Of a DNA stretch of 64,000 nucleotides, positions 35,789-43,505 are shown piece after piece; position 1 is the first letter of the stretch, and each line of letters begins with the position of its first letter. The notes below the pieces were generated by a model. The model was not told the DNA's origin. It searched no databases and saw only the letters and a list, made by a program, of their open reading frames with translations. Source of the DNA: Endozoicomonas gorgoniicola (GTDB taxonomy: Bacteria; Pseudomonadota; Gammaproteobacteria; Pseudomonadales; Endozoicomonadaceae); the NCBI RefSeq assembly GCF_025562715.2, contig NZ_JAPFCC010000001.1, positions 5,976,001 through 6,040,000 on the forward strand. Reading direction: 5' to 3'. Both the position numbers and the translations under genes were made by a program.

Positions 35789-36684
35789 CCTCCAAGTGTT
35801 ACCTTGAGTTTTGTGTGTTTGTGGCCGTAAGCCTGTGCATTCTGCAACAGTTCAGGTTTGTTCAGGGGGGACTCTGAGCATTGATAAGGCAGACCCAGCA
35901 AATGGTATTTGCTCATGCCCAGAGTGTGGTAAGCCAGCAAGTGAAGCTCACGACAGTTTTCCAACGATTCGGCAAAGTCGATAATTGATTTTAGTTCATC
36001 ATCCGTGTCGTTGAAGTCAGGGATAACGGGGACACGGATCACTATGCGCCGGGCAATTCGGGCCAGTTTTCGGAAGTTAGCCTCGATAAGCGACAGTGAC
36101 CCCTTTGTCCACGCTTTAAACTTATGTTCATCCGTATGCTTCAGGTCAACCAGCCAGCAGTCAATAAAAGGCGCAATACGTTCAATATATTTCCAGGGGG
36201 CATGCAGACAGGATTCCATGGCGCAGGAGACGCCTTCAGCCTGTAACCGGCTTGCCAGATTTTCTACCAGATCCGGTTGCATCAGAGGCTCTCCCCCTGA
36301 AAACGTTACTCCGCCGTTGCTCTGGTCGTAAAAGGCTTTATCTCTCATCAACAGGTCAAAGAGTTCGTCTGCGTTCGCCTCTTTTCCGCAGACTGTCAGT
36401 GCTTTCGTGGGGCAAATGGACTCCAGTGCGATCAACTGATCCTGTTTAATGGCCGGACGGTCTATTTTCAGAGTGCCACCTTCCCGTTGAATAGCCGGAC
36501 AGCCCTGTTCGCATAGATTGCAATCCGTAAGGCAGCTACGCTCATCAAACATCAGTGATCGTTTTCTGTACAGGCTTTCCGGATTCTGGCACCAGCTACA
36601 GTTCAGGCTGCACCCTTTCAGGAAAAGGATGGAACGAATCCCATCACCATCGTGGGTTGAAAATCGCTGGATATTAAAATACAT
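35785..36684 (-). CDS. pflE: Glycyl radical enzyme activase (radical SAM)
   Basis: The 299-residue radical SAM enzyme has the CxxxCxxC cluster as GCSLNCSWCQNPE near residue 30. An inserted ferredoxin-like cysteine set (CLTDCNLCEQGC and ICPTKAL) is typical of dehydratase-type activases and absent from PflA. TFSGGEPLMQP is the SAM-binding GGE motif. It generates the glycyl radical on the neighbouring enzyme. Its start lies ~205 bp from the divergent fsaA. Confidence 0.92.
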   Translation of the reverse strand: MYFNIQRFSTHDGDGIRSILFLKGCSLNCSWCQNPESLYRKRSLMFDERSCLTDCNLCEQGCPAIQREGGTLKIDRPAIKQDQLIALESICPTKALTVCGKEANADELFDLLMRDKAFYDQSNGGVTFSGGEPLMQPDLVENLASRLQAEGVSCAMESCLHAPWKYIERIAPFIDCWLVDLKHTDEHKFKAWTKGSLSLIEANFRKLARIARRIVIRVPVIPDFNDTDDELKSIIDFAESLENCRELHLLAYHTLGMSKYHLLGLPYQCSESPLNKPELLQNAQAYGHKHTKLKVTLGG

Positions 36685-36822
36685 GTCTAATCACCCTGTT
36701 GCAGGCAGCTACTACCTTAAGAACAACCGTTGCGAACGGTCACCTTATAAACTGGCTTAAAGACTTCTTTGGTGACTCTACGCTTTCGTCCGTAATTATC
36801 CAGCTTTCATACGAAGGCTGTA

Positions 36823-36864
36823 TTGACTCAGGTCATTAGTTTTTTGCCCCACCAAAACTATAAT
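36823..36864 (+). promoter_or_regulatory. Candidate FNR-type site and -10 box of fsaA
   Basis: TTGACTCAGGTCAT (36823-36836) resembles an FNR/Anr site (consensus TTGAT-N4-ATCAA). TATAAT lies at 36859-36864. If transcription starts ~7 bp after the -10, the site is centred at about -41.5, the usual class II activator position. There is no good -35. The boxes are seen; regulation is inferred, and fits an oxygen-sensitive neighbour. Confidence 0.5.
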
Positions 36865-36895
36865 TGCCTCAGGCTTTATTATTTGAGTAATGACG

Positions 36896-37570
36896 ATGAT
36901 TGAGATTTATCTGGATACTGCGGATGTTGGTCAGGTAGCCCGTTTTAATCAGTGCTTTCCCCTGAAAGGAGTGACCACCAATCCAACGATACTGGCTAAG
37001 GCTGGCGCAGGATTGAGGGGAACGCTTGAGGCATTGCAGAACACGATGGGAGGCTCGCCACGGTTCCATGCTCAGGTAGTGAGTACCGAAGTAAAGGGTA
37101 TGGTAGCAGAAGCGCGCCAGATCGCTGAGCTTCCTTATGACATTGTGGTAAAAATACCAGCGACTGAGGCGGGTCTGGCAGCCATAAAAGAAGTCAAAAA
37201 AGAGAATATCCCGGTATTGGCGACGGCGATTTACAGCGCTCAGCAAGGGTTTATGGCGGCACTGTGCGGAGCTGACTATCTTGCTCCCTACGTTAATCGC
37301 ATTGACGCCATAAACGGCGATGGCGTGAAAGTGGTCGCTGACTTACAGACGCTTATTGAGCGTCATCAGCTGGGGGCAAAGATACTGGCCGCCAGCTTTA
37401 AAAATGTACAGCAGGCGATGGACGTTATGAAGCTGGGTATCGGGGCGATTACTTTGCCGGTAGATGTAGCCGCACAGATGCTGGCGCACCCTTCAGTAGA
37501 GCCTGCGGTTGAGCAGTTTACGTGTGACTGGAAAAATCAGTTTGGTGAAAAGCTTTCATTTGAAAGTTAA
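36896..37570 (+). CDS. fsaA: Fructose-6-phosphate aldolase (transaldolase-like)
   Basis: The ATG at 36896 gives 224 residues (MIEIYLDTADVGQV), close to FsaA of E. coli; an ATG two codons upstream is possible. The Schiff-base Lys is K86 in VVKIPAT, with GVTTNPTILAKAG, ATAIYSAQQG and ADYLAPYVNRID. The enzyme splits fructose-6-phosphate into dihydroxyacetone and glyceraldehyde-3-phosphate. In E. coli it is likewise linked to the YbiW/YbiY glycyl radical pair, here divergently. Confidence 0.93.
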   Translation: MIEIYLDTADVGQVARFNQCFPLKGVTTNPTILAKAGAGLRGTLEALQNTMGGSPRFHAQVVSTEVKGMVAEARQIAELPYDIVVKIPATEAGLAAIKEVKKENIPVLATAIYSAQQGFMAALCGADYLAPYVNRIDAINGDGVKVVADLQTLIERHQLGAKILAASFKNVQQAMDVMKLGIGAITLPVDVAAQMLAHPSVEPAVEQFTCDWKNQFGEKLSFES

Positions 37571-37629
37571 GCTTTTTTGAGAGCCTTAACTTTCGGACAG
37601 CCCGGCATGATCAGTAGTGCGGGGCTGTC
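37562..37629. terminator. Two back-to-back hairpins between fsaA and degS
   Basis: GAAAGTTAAG/CTTAACTTTC (37562-37571 and 37585-37594) spans the fsaA stop, and GACAGCCC/GGGCTGTC (37596-37603 and 37622-37629) follows at once. They lie between convergent genes and are the only structures there. T-runs are in the first loop rather than after a stem, so the termination mode is uncertain. Confidence 0.55.
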
Positions 37630-37642
37630 AGACTGATTTGCC

Positions 37643-38761
37643 TCAGTTCACCATTCTCGGCCGGGTGCTGACTCGTGCTTTCAGTTCCACAGGTTGGTTA
37701 TCCCGCAGAATCTGCAATGTGACTTCGGTTCCCGGTGGCACCTGAGCCACCAGGTTCATGACTTTGTTGCCATCGCTGGTGCTGATGTTGTTGATGCCGG
37801 TCAGAATGTCGCCACGACGCAAACCTGCCTGATCCGCAGGGCCGTCCTGATAGACACCGGAAATCAGGATGCCGGAATTGGTTTTAACATCATAAGCCTG
37901 AGCAAGCTGCGCACTGAGAGGCTGGGATTCAATACCCAGCCAGCCACGAATCACCCGGCCGTACTTGATAATGGATTCCATAACAAACTCTGCCATTCTG
38001 GAAGGAATGGCAAAGCCTACCCCCTCGTTACCACCTCCCCGGGTAAACAACAGGGTATTGATGCCAATCAGCTCACCGTAGGCATTGACCAAAGCTCCGC
38101 CGGAGTTACCAACGTTAATGGCTGCGTCAGTCTGGATAAAATCCTCGTAGGTATTCAGTCGCAGGTCGTCCCGCCCGGTGGCACTGATGATGCCCATGGT
38201 CACGGTCTGTCCAAGACCAAACGGATTACCGATAGCCAGCACAACATCACCGACTTCGGCTTTACTGGAATCGGCCAGATGAATGCTGGGCAGGTCTTTC
38301 AGGTCGATTTTCAATACCGCCAGATCGGTATCCGGATCACGGCCAACCACCGAGGCGATTTCTTCCCGGCCGTCCTGCATGGAAACATAAATTCGCTCAG
38401 CGCCCTGTATGACATGGTTGTTGGTGAGCAGATAGCCATCAGGACTGACAATAACGCCTGAACCCCGGTTAGCGTCCTGGTCAGGGCTGTTGCGAAACGG
38501 CATAGGTGTTGCCGATGCGTCGGAACGATTCAGGGAAGCGGTGGCAATATTAACCACGGCCGGAGCCGCCTTTTTTACCGCATGGCTATAGGAAACCTGA
38601 CCCGTTCCCAGCAGGTTGCTGCGGTTAAGGAGCGTACTGAAGAAGGCAGTCAGGTTGTCTTCCTTAAAACCGGCCACCTCAGGTTTGATGACAATCACCA
38701 GAAGTCCAATAACAAGGCCAAGAAAAACAGGAAGGCCAATTTGTAAAAGAATTTTTTTCAT
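37643..38761 (-). CDS. degS: Periplasmic serine protease DegS/AlgW
   Basis: The 372-residue protein has one N-terminal membrane helix (IGLPVFLGLVIGLLVIVI), a trypsin-like domain with the triad His (LLTNNHVI), Asp (DTDLAVLKI) and Ser (VGNSGGALVN), and a single PDZ domain (~275-365; GVYQDGPADQAGLRRGDIL). One PDZ and a membrane anchor distinguish it from DegP. It starts cleavage of anti-sigma factor RseA/MucA in response to unfolded porins. In Pseudomonas the equivalent algW is downstream of hisGDC. Confidence 0.93.
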   Translation of the reverse strand: MKKILLQIGLPVFLGLVIGLLVIVIKPEVAGFKEDNLTAFFSTLLNRSNLLGTGQVSYSHAVKKAAPAVVNIATASLNRSDASATPMPFRNSPDQDANRGSGVIVSPDGYLLTNNHVIQGAERIYVSMQDGREEIASVVGRDPDTDLAVLKIDLKDLPSIHLADSSKAEVGDVVLAIGNPFGLGQTVTMGIISATGRDDLRLNTYEDFIQTDAAINVGNSGGALVNAYGELIGINTLLFTRGGGNEGVGFAIPSRMAEFVMESIIKYGRVIRGWLGIESQPLSAQLAQAYDVKTNSGILISGVYQDGPADQAGLRRGDILTGINNISTSDGNKVMNLVAQVPPGTEVTLQILRDNQPVELKARVSTRPRMVN

Positions 38762-38858
38762 GGTGATCGCTGCAACTACCCGTCAAACAGTATAATGATT
38801 GAATACTTAAATATACCGTTATCCATGCTTGGAACGATAGAGTCACAGGAGACGAATC

Positions 38859-39617
38859 ATGGGCATTTCCCTCAAAAGGCTGATGGAAAAACTGGATGAT
38901 GAACTTCAGCCGGGGTTATTCAGGGATTACTGCCCCAATGGTTTGCAGGTTGAGGGTAAGCAGGACATTAATCGTATTGTCACCGGAGTCACCGCCTGTC
39001 AGGCACTGATTGACAAGGCTATCGAGTTGCAGGCGGATGCTGTTTTTGTGCATCACGGCTATTTCTGGAAAGGGGAAGACGCCACGATTACCGGTATGAA
39101 GCGTCGTCGGGTTGAAGCATTACTCCGACACAATATCAGCCTGATTGCTTATCACCTGCCACTGGATGGTCACCCGACCATGGGTAATAACGCTCAGCTG
39201 GCAACATTGATGCAATGGTCAACGGAAGGCGGTATGGATTCTGCCCCAAGGCCTATAGGTAACTGGGGAACCGTAAGGAAAACCCAGACGGTTAAGGCGT
39301 TATCAGAACAGTTACAGCAACAACTGGGACGGGAACCTCTGGTGATTGAAGGCGGTTCTCATGACATCAAAACCGTCGCCTGGTGTACCGGCGGGGCGCA
39401 GAAGATGATTGAACAGGCTCACGCCCTGGGGGTTGATGCTTATGTGAGTGGTGAAATCTCGGAATCCACGGTTCACTTTGCCCGGGAGAATGGTATTCAT
39501 TACTTCAGTGCCGGTCATCATGCCACTGAGCGATACGGCGTTCAGGCGGTGGGCGCATGGCTGGAACAGGAATACGACATCGAACATCTATTTGTTGATA
39601 TACCTTCTCCGGTCTAG
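38859..39617 (+). CDS. Nif3-like dinuclear metal-centre protein (YbgI family)
   Basis: The 252-residue protein starts with GISLKRLMEKLDDELQPGLFRDYCPNGLQVEGK. VFVHHGYFWKGE carries metal-binding His residues and HYFSAGHHATERYGVQA the C-terminal ones. The family binds two metals in a toroidal hexamer; its reaction is uncertain despite old GTP cyclohydrolase labels. It is divergent from degS and convergent with dcm. Confidence 0.93.
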   Translation: MGISLKRLMEKLDDELQPGLFRDYCPNGLQVEGKQDINRIVTGVTACQALIDKAIELQADAVFVHHGYFWKGEDATITGMKRRRVEALLRHNISLIAYHLPLDGHPTMGNNAQLATLMQWSTEGGMDSAPRPIGNWGTVRKTQTVKALSEQLQQQLGREPLVIEGGSHDIKTVAWCTGGAQKMIEQAHALGVDAYVSGEISESTVHFARENGIHYFSAGHHATERYGVQAVGAWLEQEYDIEHLFVDIPSPV

Positions 39618-39623
39618 GGTGGT

Positions 39624-40943
39624 CTATAAAGCCATCGCCAGCTGTTCCGTTTCGACAGGCTTCGGGGGCTCCGAAATGAGTGTGTCGATAACAGTCGATT
39701 GCTCATTGATCGCCTCAATGTCGTTCAGCAACCGGATTAATGATCGGCCTATGGCATGAGCCAGGTTCACAGGGACAGCATTACCGATCTGTTTATACTG
39801 TGCGGTCAGAGGGCCAGTGAACTCCCAGCTGTCGGGGAAGGTTTGAATTCTTGCGTACTCTCTAACCGTCAATGGTCGGGTTTCTTCGGGATGGCAACGT
39901 TCTGTCTGCTTTTGCGCCGGGGCACAAGTCAGTGTCAGGCTAGGTTCATCCCAGGCCAGGCGGCGTGCCATTCCCGTTTTACCACCTCCCAGAAAGTAAC
40001 TTTTCTTCATGTACTCACGCTGAAGGTCGTCCGGCAGGTCTCTCCAGTAACCACCCTCAGGAACATTGGCGAGGATTTCAGCCTTTCTTGCCGGGTAATT
40101 CTGGCCAGCAGACTCGGGAACGTCTTCCGGGTACAAGTCACCTTTCTTGAGAGCGTCACGCATGGTCATAATGCGCTTGTAAGGTGAAGGCCACTTAAAC
40201 TCAACATAATCAGCCAGGTCTTTACGGATACCGACCAGTATCAGTCGCTCCCGTTTTTGTGGAACCTGATAAAAAATAGCCTTCAAGACACGGGGTTCAA
40301 CCAGTTCATAACCCAGCTCATCAATAACGTTCTTGATCGCTTCCAGCGTCTGCCCACTTTCATGGTTTAGAAGACCACGAACGTTTTCTGCAATAAAGAT
40401 TTTGGGATTGGTCTCTTTCACAGCCCGGGCAAATTCAAAGAACATCGTTCCCCGGGTATCTTCAAAACCCAGCTTTTTCCCTGCATAGGAAAATGCCTGG
40501 CATGGAAAACCACCAGAGACAATGTCTACCTGCCCGTGGTAAGGGGTGAAATCCACATTCGTTATATCGCCTTCAACCACTTTCCAGTCAGGGCGGTTTT
40601 TTCTCAGGGTGTTACAAGCATGTTTATCGATTTCGTTATGGACAATGGACTTGAAGCCCGCTTTATCTAAACCGATGGCCAGCCCCCCTGCGCCTGCAAA
40701 TAGTTCTACCAGACCATAATCTCTTTTCGGGGTAATATTTTTTTCTTCATCCCAGTTACTGTTGAAAAGTAGTTGAGCCTGCTCAAACCTGTCGAGCTGG
40801 GAACGGTGGTATTGACGATAGTTATTGTCTTCACCTCTCTTCTCGGGGACAAGTGTTCCGTTGTTGTCCCAACGCCTGAGCGTCTCCTTGGAGACGCCGA
40901 GAATATCAGCCACCTGGGCGATACTGTAGTAATTAGGTGTCAT
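39624..40943 (-). CDS. dcm: DNA (cytosine-5) methyltransferase with N-terminal MerR-type HTH
   Basis: The ATG at 40943 (MTPNYYSIAQVADILG), with GGA ~8 bp upstream, gives 439 residues. Residues ~1-60 are a MerR-like helix-turn-helix (YSIAQVADILGVSKETLRRWDNNG). The C5-methyltransferase motifs follow in order: I (LFAGAGGLAIGL), IV (GGFPCQAFSYAG, catalytic Cys), VI (AENVRGL), VIII (QKRERLILVGI) and X (QIGNAVPVNLA). The target specificity cannot be read. It faces vsr across 139 bp. No restriction enzyme is directly adjacent. Confidence 0.92.
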   Translation of the reverse strand: MTPNYYSIAQVADILGVSKETLRRWDNNGTLVPEKRGEDNNYRQYHRSQLDRFEQAQLLFNSNWDEEKNITPKRDYGLVELFAGAGGLAIGLDKAGFKSIVHNEIDKHACNTLRKNRPDWKVVEGDITNVDFTPYHGQVDIVSGGFPCQAFSYAGKKLGFEDTRGTMFFEFARAVKETNPKIFIAENVRGLLNHESGQTLEAIKNVIDELGYELVEPRVLKAIFYQVPQKRERLILVGIRKDLADYVEFKWPSPYKRIMTMRDALKKGDLYPEDVPESAGQNYPARKAEILANVPEGGYWRDLPDDLQREYMKKSYFLGGGKTGMARRLAWDEPSLTLTCAPAQKQTERCHPEETRPLTVREYARIQTFPDSWEFTGPLTAQYKQIGNAVPVNLAHAIGRSLIRLLNDIEAINEQSTVIDTLISEPPKPVETEQLAMAL

Positions 40944-40959
40944 GTGGTTATCCAAACAT

Positions 40960-41021
40960 TGGTCATGGTTACCACACTGTAGACATCAACAGCTACAAGA
41001 TTAAACGCTGGTCATGGTTAC
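40960..41021. promoter_or_regulatory. Direct repeats between dcm and vsr
   Basis: TGGTCATGGTTAC occurs at 40960-40972 and again at 41009-41021, 49 bp apart, in the divergent promoter region; the first copy is 17 bp from the dcm ATG. They are candidate operators, possibly for the HTH of the methyltransferase itself. Confidence 0.55.
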
Positions 41022-41082
41022 TATGTTTGATGTTGAACAGCCCCGGTTCGGCCAAATTTTTTGTTTGTTGGGTAGTTATTAA

Positions 41083-41541
41083 ATGGATACCCTTTTACCT
41101 GCTGTCAGAAGCCATGTGATGGCTGCCATCCACAGCAAAAACACCAAGCCAGAGCTAATCGTCCGCAAGGCTCTCCATGCCCTCGGCTTTCGCTACCGAA
41201 TTCACTGCAAAAACCTCCCCGGCTCCCCTGACCTGGTATTGTCAAAATACAAGGCTGTAATCCAGGTTAATGGCTGTTTCTGGCATGGTCATGACTGCCA
41301 TCTCTTCAAAATGCCCAAGACGCGCACAGAGTATTGGCAACAAAAGATCAGCAGCAATCAAGCACGGGACGAGAAAAACAGGGAGGCCTTGCTGGAGTCT
41401 GGCTGGCGTTTGATGGTCGTTTGGGAATGTGCTATTCAGGGAAAGCAGAGGCTGAATCGGGAGGTATTGGTTAGCCTGATGGAGAATTGGGTGTTGGTGG
41501 GAAATGGGTTTGTGGAGATAAGGGGCGATGCCAGTCTTTAA
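41083..41541 (+). CDS. vsr: Very short patch repair endonuclease Vsr
   Basis: The 152-residue protein has SHVMAAIHSKNTKPELIVRKALHALGFRYR, the catalytic-Asp segment LPGSPDLVL, VIQVNGCFWHGHDC and WRLMVVWECA. Vsr nicks 5' of T in T:G mismatches arising by deamination of methylated cytosine. It is paired with the divergent dcm, so it probably repairs that enzyme's sites. Confidence 0.94.
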   Translation: MDTLLPAVRSHVMAAIHSKNTKPELIVRKALHALGFRYRIHCKNLPGSPDLVLSKYKAVIQVNGCFWHGHDCHLFKMPKTRTEYWQQKISSNQARDEKNREALLESGWRLMVVWECAIQGKQRLNREVLVSLMENWVLVGNGFVEIRGDASL

Positions 41542-41655
41542 CAACAAGTCTTAAAAACCTGAGTTCGGTAGCACTTTAAATATTTCAACGTATTGTGTTT
41601 CGCCTGTTTTGGACGATAAAACAAGCTACAGATAACAGTTAAAAAAATTGCAGCC

Positions 41656-43002
41656 ATGCCAGTTTCCGGACCTAAACCGCCTTCAACAGGAAGTACCGGG
41701 TTTACCTCACCTTCTGAACCGCCAGAGGCAGAAGGTTTACCCGCGCCAGCCAGACGTATTCCCAAAAACGACAACCGAACATCTGGCAAGTCTCTCAGTG
41801 AACGCCGGGCCGCTGTTGCTGTAAAGGTTCCGCCCCATATGGGAGGGGCTGCTAAGGCAGAAGTCAGAAGTGTCACTCAGAGTCTTGAGCGTTCCAGAGA
41901 CCGGCAGGCGATGTTAGAAGGCCAGAAGTTTCTTTGTAATCATCTGGAGAGTCTTTCACAGCAGCTTAATCGTTCTGGTGCAGCAGAGCCTGTTAATTAC
42001 CGACTGGTGTTCATACCCAGGGGAAAACCTCCCGTCAGTGTGATTCCTCCTGAGCAAGGGGGGGCAGATGTTCAGGCAAGGGTTCAGGCATTGCGACAGC
42101 AGGCGAAACCGCTTGTCCGGCAGACCATGGCCTATTTCTCGCAAGGTCGGGTTCAGGAGCTGGAGCAACAGCTGGCTGAGGTAAAGCAGGAAATCAGGCA
42201 ACAGATTAACAGACTGGGGCAACTTCAGGTAGAGGTTGCTATGGCACCTGTAGTGCCAGCCCCTACTGCGCTAAAGAGGCAGGAACCCTTACCGGGAGAG
42301 CCTCCGGAAAACGCTGACCCTGCGACAGATGACCCGGAGTTTGTGCTGATACCTCAGCCCGTCGCTAAACCGGCAGCGTCCAAACGACCTGCGCCAGATT
42401 CCCGACCGGTCCCTGTTCCCGATGCTGTGCCTGTTGTTGCTCCAGCTCCGGCTTCCCGCAAGACAACAACACAACAGTGGTTAGACTTTTACCGATCCGG
42501 GGGTCGAATTAACGGACAACGACTCACGCTGAATCAGATAAGACAGTTTACGGCCAGACAGATGGAAGATGAGCATCAGTACATTCAGCTGTTGTTTCCC
42601 AACCAGCATCAAAGTCCACACAACCCGGATGCTCCCGCGCTAACCCCTGAAATGATTCAGGAGATCCAGAGAGACCCGGCACTGCAGGGCGAACTGCAAA
42701 AATCCCTGGATCAAATGTTGAAATTCTGGGGGTTAAAACGTATCGGGGATGATATACAGGTTATTCCGGGACAGGCAGAAGGGCATGCAAAGTGGATCGG
42801 TGACTTTGACCATAACCACCAGCGCATAACCCGCGTATTGAGTTGTCTGAATGAGTGTGGCTATGTTAAGTGTGCTTCCAGCCTGGAAAAAGCACTGCAA
42901 GCTGAAAGACAGCGAAACCGGCAGGCTCCTGTCGCTTTCTGGACGAATGCAGTAGGAACCCTTTCGAACAGCCCTCTGTACTTTTCCAAAACCCCCAATT
43001 AA
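41656..43002 (+). CDS. OGFr-domain protein with Pro-rich N-terminus and coiled coil
   Basis: This 448-residue protein has three parts. Residues 1-60 are Pro/Ser-rich; ~70-200 is helical with a likely coiled coil (VQELEQQLAEVKQEIRQQIN); ~200-265 is a Pro/Ala linker. The C-terminal ~270-425 matches the opioid growth factor receptor conserved region: WLDFYRSGG, EDEHQYIQLLFPN, NPDAPALT, MLKFWGLKRI and HNHQRITRVLSCLNECGY align with the animal FYRNE, NHTYIQWLFP, MLEFFGIKL and RITRILKSLGELGY. The domain also occurs in some bacteria, where its function is unknown. There is no signal peptide. A host-directed role is a guess from domain and lineage only. Confidence 0.85.
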   Translation: MPVSGPKPPSTGSTGFTSPSEPPEAEGLPAPARRIPKNDNRTSGKSLSERRAAVAVKVPPHMGGAAKAEVRSVTQSLERSRDRQAMLEGQKFLCNHLESLSQQLNRSGAAEPVNYRLVFIPRGKPPVSVIPPEQGGADVQARVQALRQQAKPLVRQTMAYFSQGRVQELEQQLAEVKQEIRQQINRLGQLQVEVAMAPVVPAPTALKRQEPLPGEPPENADPATDDPEFVLIPQPVAKPAASKRPAPDSRPVPVPDAVPVVAPAPASRKTTTQQWLDFYRSGGRINGQRLTLNQIRQFTARQMEDEHQYIQLLFPNQHQSPHNPDAPALTPEMIQEIQRDPALQGELQKSLDQMLKFWGLKRIGDDIQVIPGQAEGHAKWIGDFDHNHQRITRVLSCLNECGYVKCASSLEKALQAERQRNRQAPVAFWTNAVGTLSNSPLYFSKTPN

Positions 43003-43011
43003 ACACTATAT

Positions 43012-43058
43012 ATCAGCTCTACCCATCACCCCACCTATATGCTATAAGCAGAGCTGAT
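43012..43058. terminator. Inverted repeat after the OGFr gene
   Basis: ATCAGCTCT (43012-43020) and AGAGCTGAT (43050-43058) are perfect 9-bp complements around a 29-nt loop. It lies between the OGFr gene and the J-domain gene and is partly in the latter's leader. There is no U-run, so the termination role is uncertain. Confidence 0.4.
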
Positions 43059-43085
43059 TATTAAACAAAAATACAGAGGTTTCTA

Positions 43086-43505
43086 ATGGCAAGATTAGAT
43101 ATAGGTACTTATCAAATCTTACGAAGTAATGAAAGTGAAGTACCAGACCATGAAAATGATAGAAAAAAAATTGAGGAAGCTAAGAAAGTTCTAGAGTCTT
43201 CCGGTCTTGAACTCATTTATTTGAATGGATCTGATAGCAAAAAAAACAACGATTTTAAATATGACTATTTCGTTTCCAAAGAGGCTGAAATGATATTTTA
43301 TTTATCAGTTCTTACAGGCGAAGCCCAACAGGACATGTTAAATATTGTACCTTCATTTTATAAGGATAAAAAAAAGGCAAAGGCATGGAGAGATGAAATA
43401 ATAAAGAAAATACATCCTGATAAATCGAATCATCCTGATGCAAAAAAAGCAACTGAAGTGCTGAACTTGCTTTATGAAAGGATGTTGAAAAATGCCAAAC
43501 GATAA
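43086..43505 (+). CDS. Small protein with C-terminal J-like domain
   Basis: The 139-residue, Lys-rich protein is encoded in clearly AT-rich DNA unlike the flanking genes. Residues ~100-139 (KAKAWRDEIIKKIHPDKSNHPDAKKATEVLNLLYERML) carry helix II, the diagnostic HPD tripeptide and helix III of a J domain, with a degenerate helix I before it (DMLNIVPSFYKD). The N-terminal ~80 residues match no family I recognise. J domains recruit Hsp70. An AGAGG ribosome site precedes the ATG. It overlaps the next gene by 14 bp, implying translational coupling. Confidence 0.75.
   Translation: MARLDIGTYQILRSNESEVPDHENDRKKIEEAKKVLESSGLELIYLNGSDSKKNNDFKYDYFVSKEAEMIFYLSVLTGEAQQDMLNIVPSFYKDKKKAKAWRDEIIKKIHPDKSNHPDAKKATEVLNLLYERMLKNAKR

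Noticed and set aside
37694..38461. 255-codon plus-strand ORF
   Set aside because: Antisense to degS.
39624..41541. Complete restriction-modification system
   Set aside because: Only the methyltransferase and Vsr are present next to each other; the HNH-like protein is 1.9 kb away behind another gene and cannot be assigned as its restriction enzyme.
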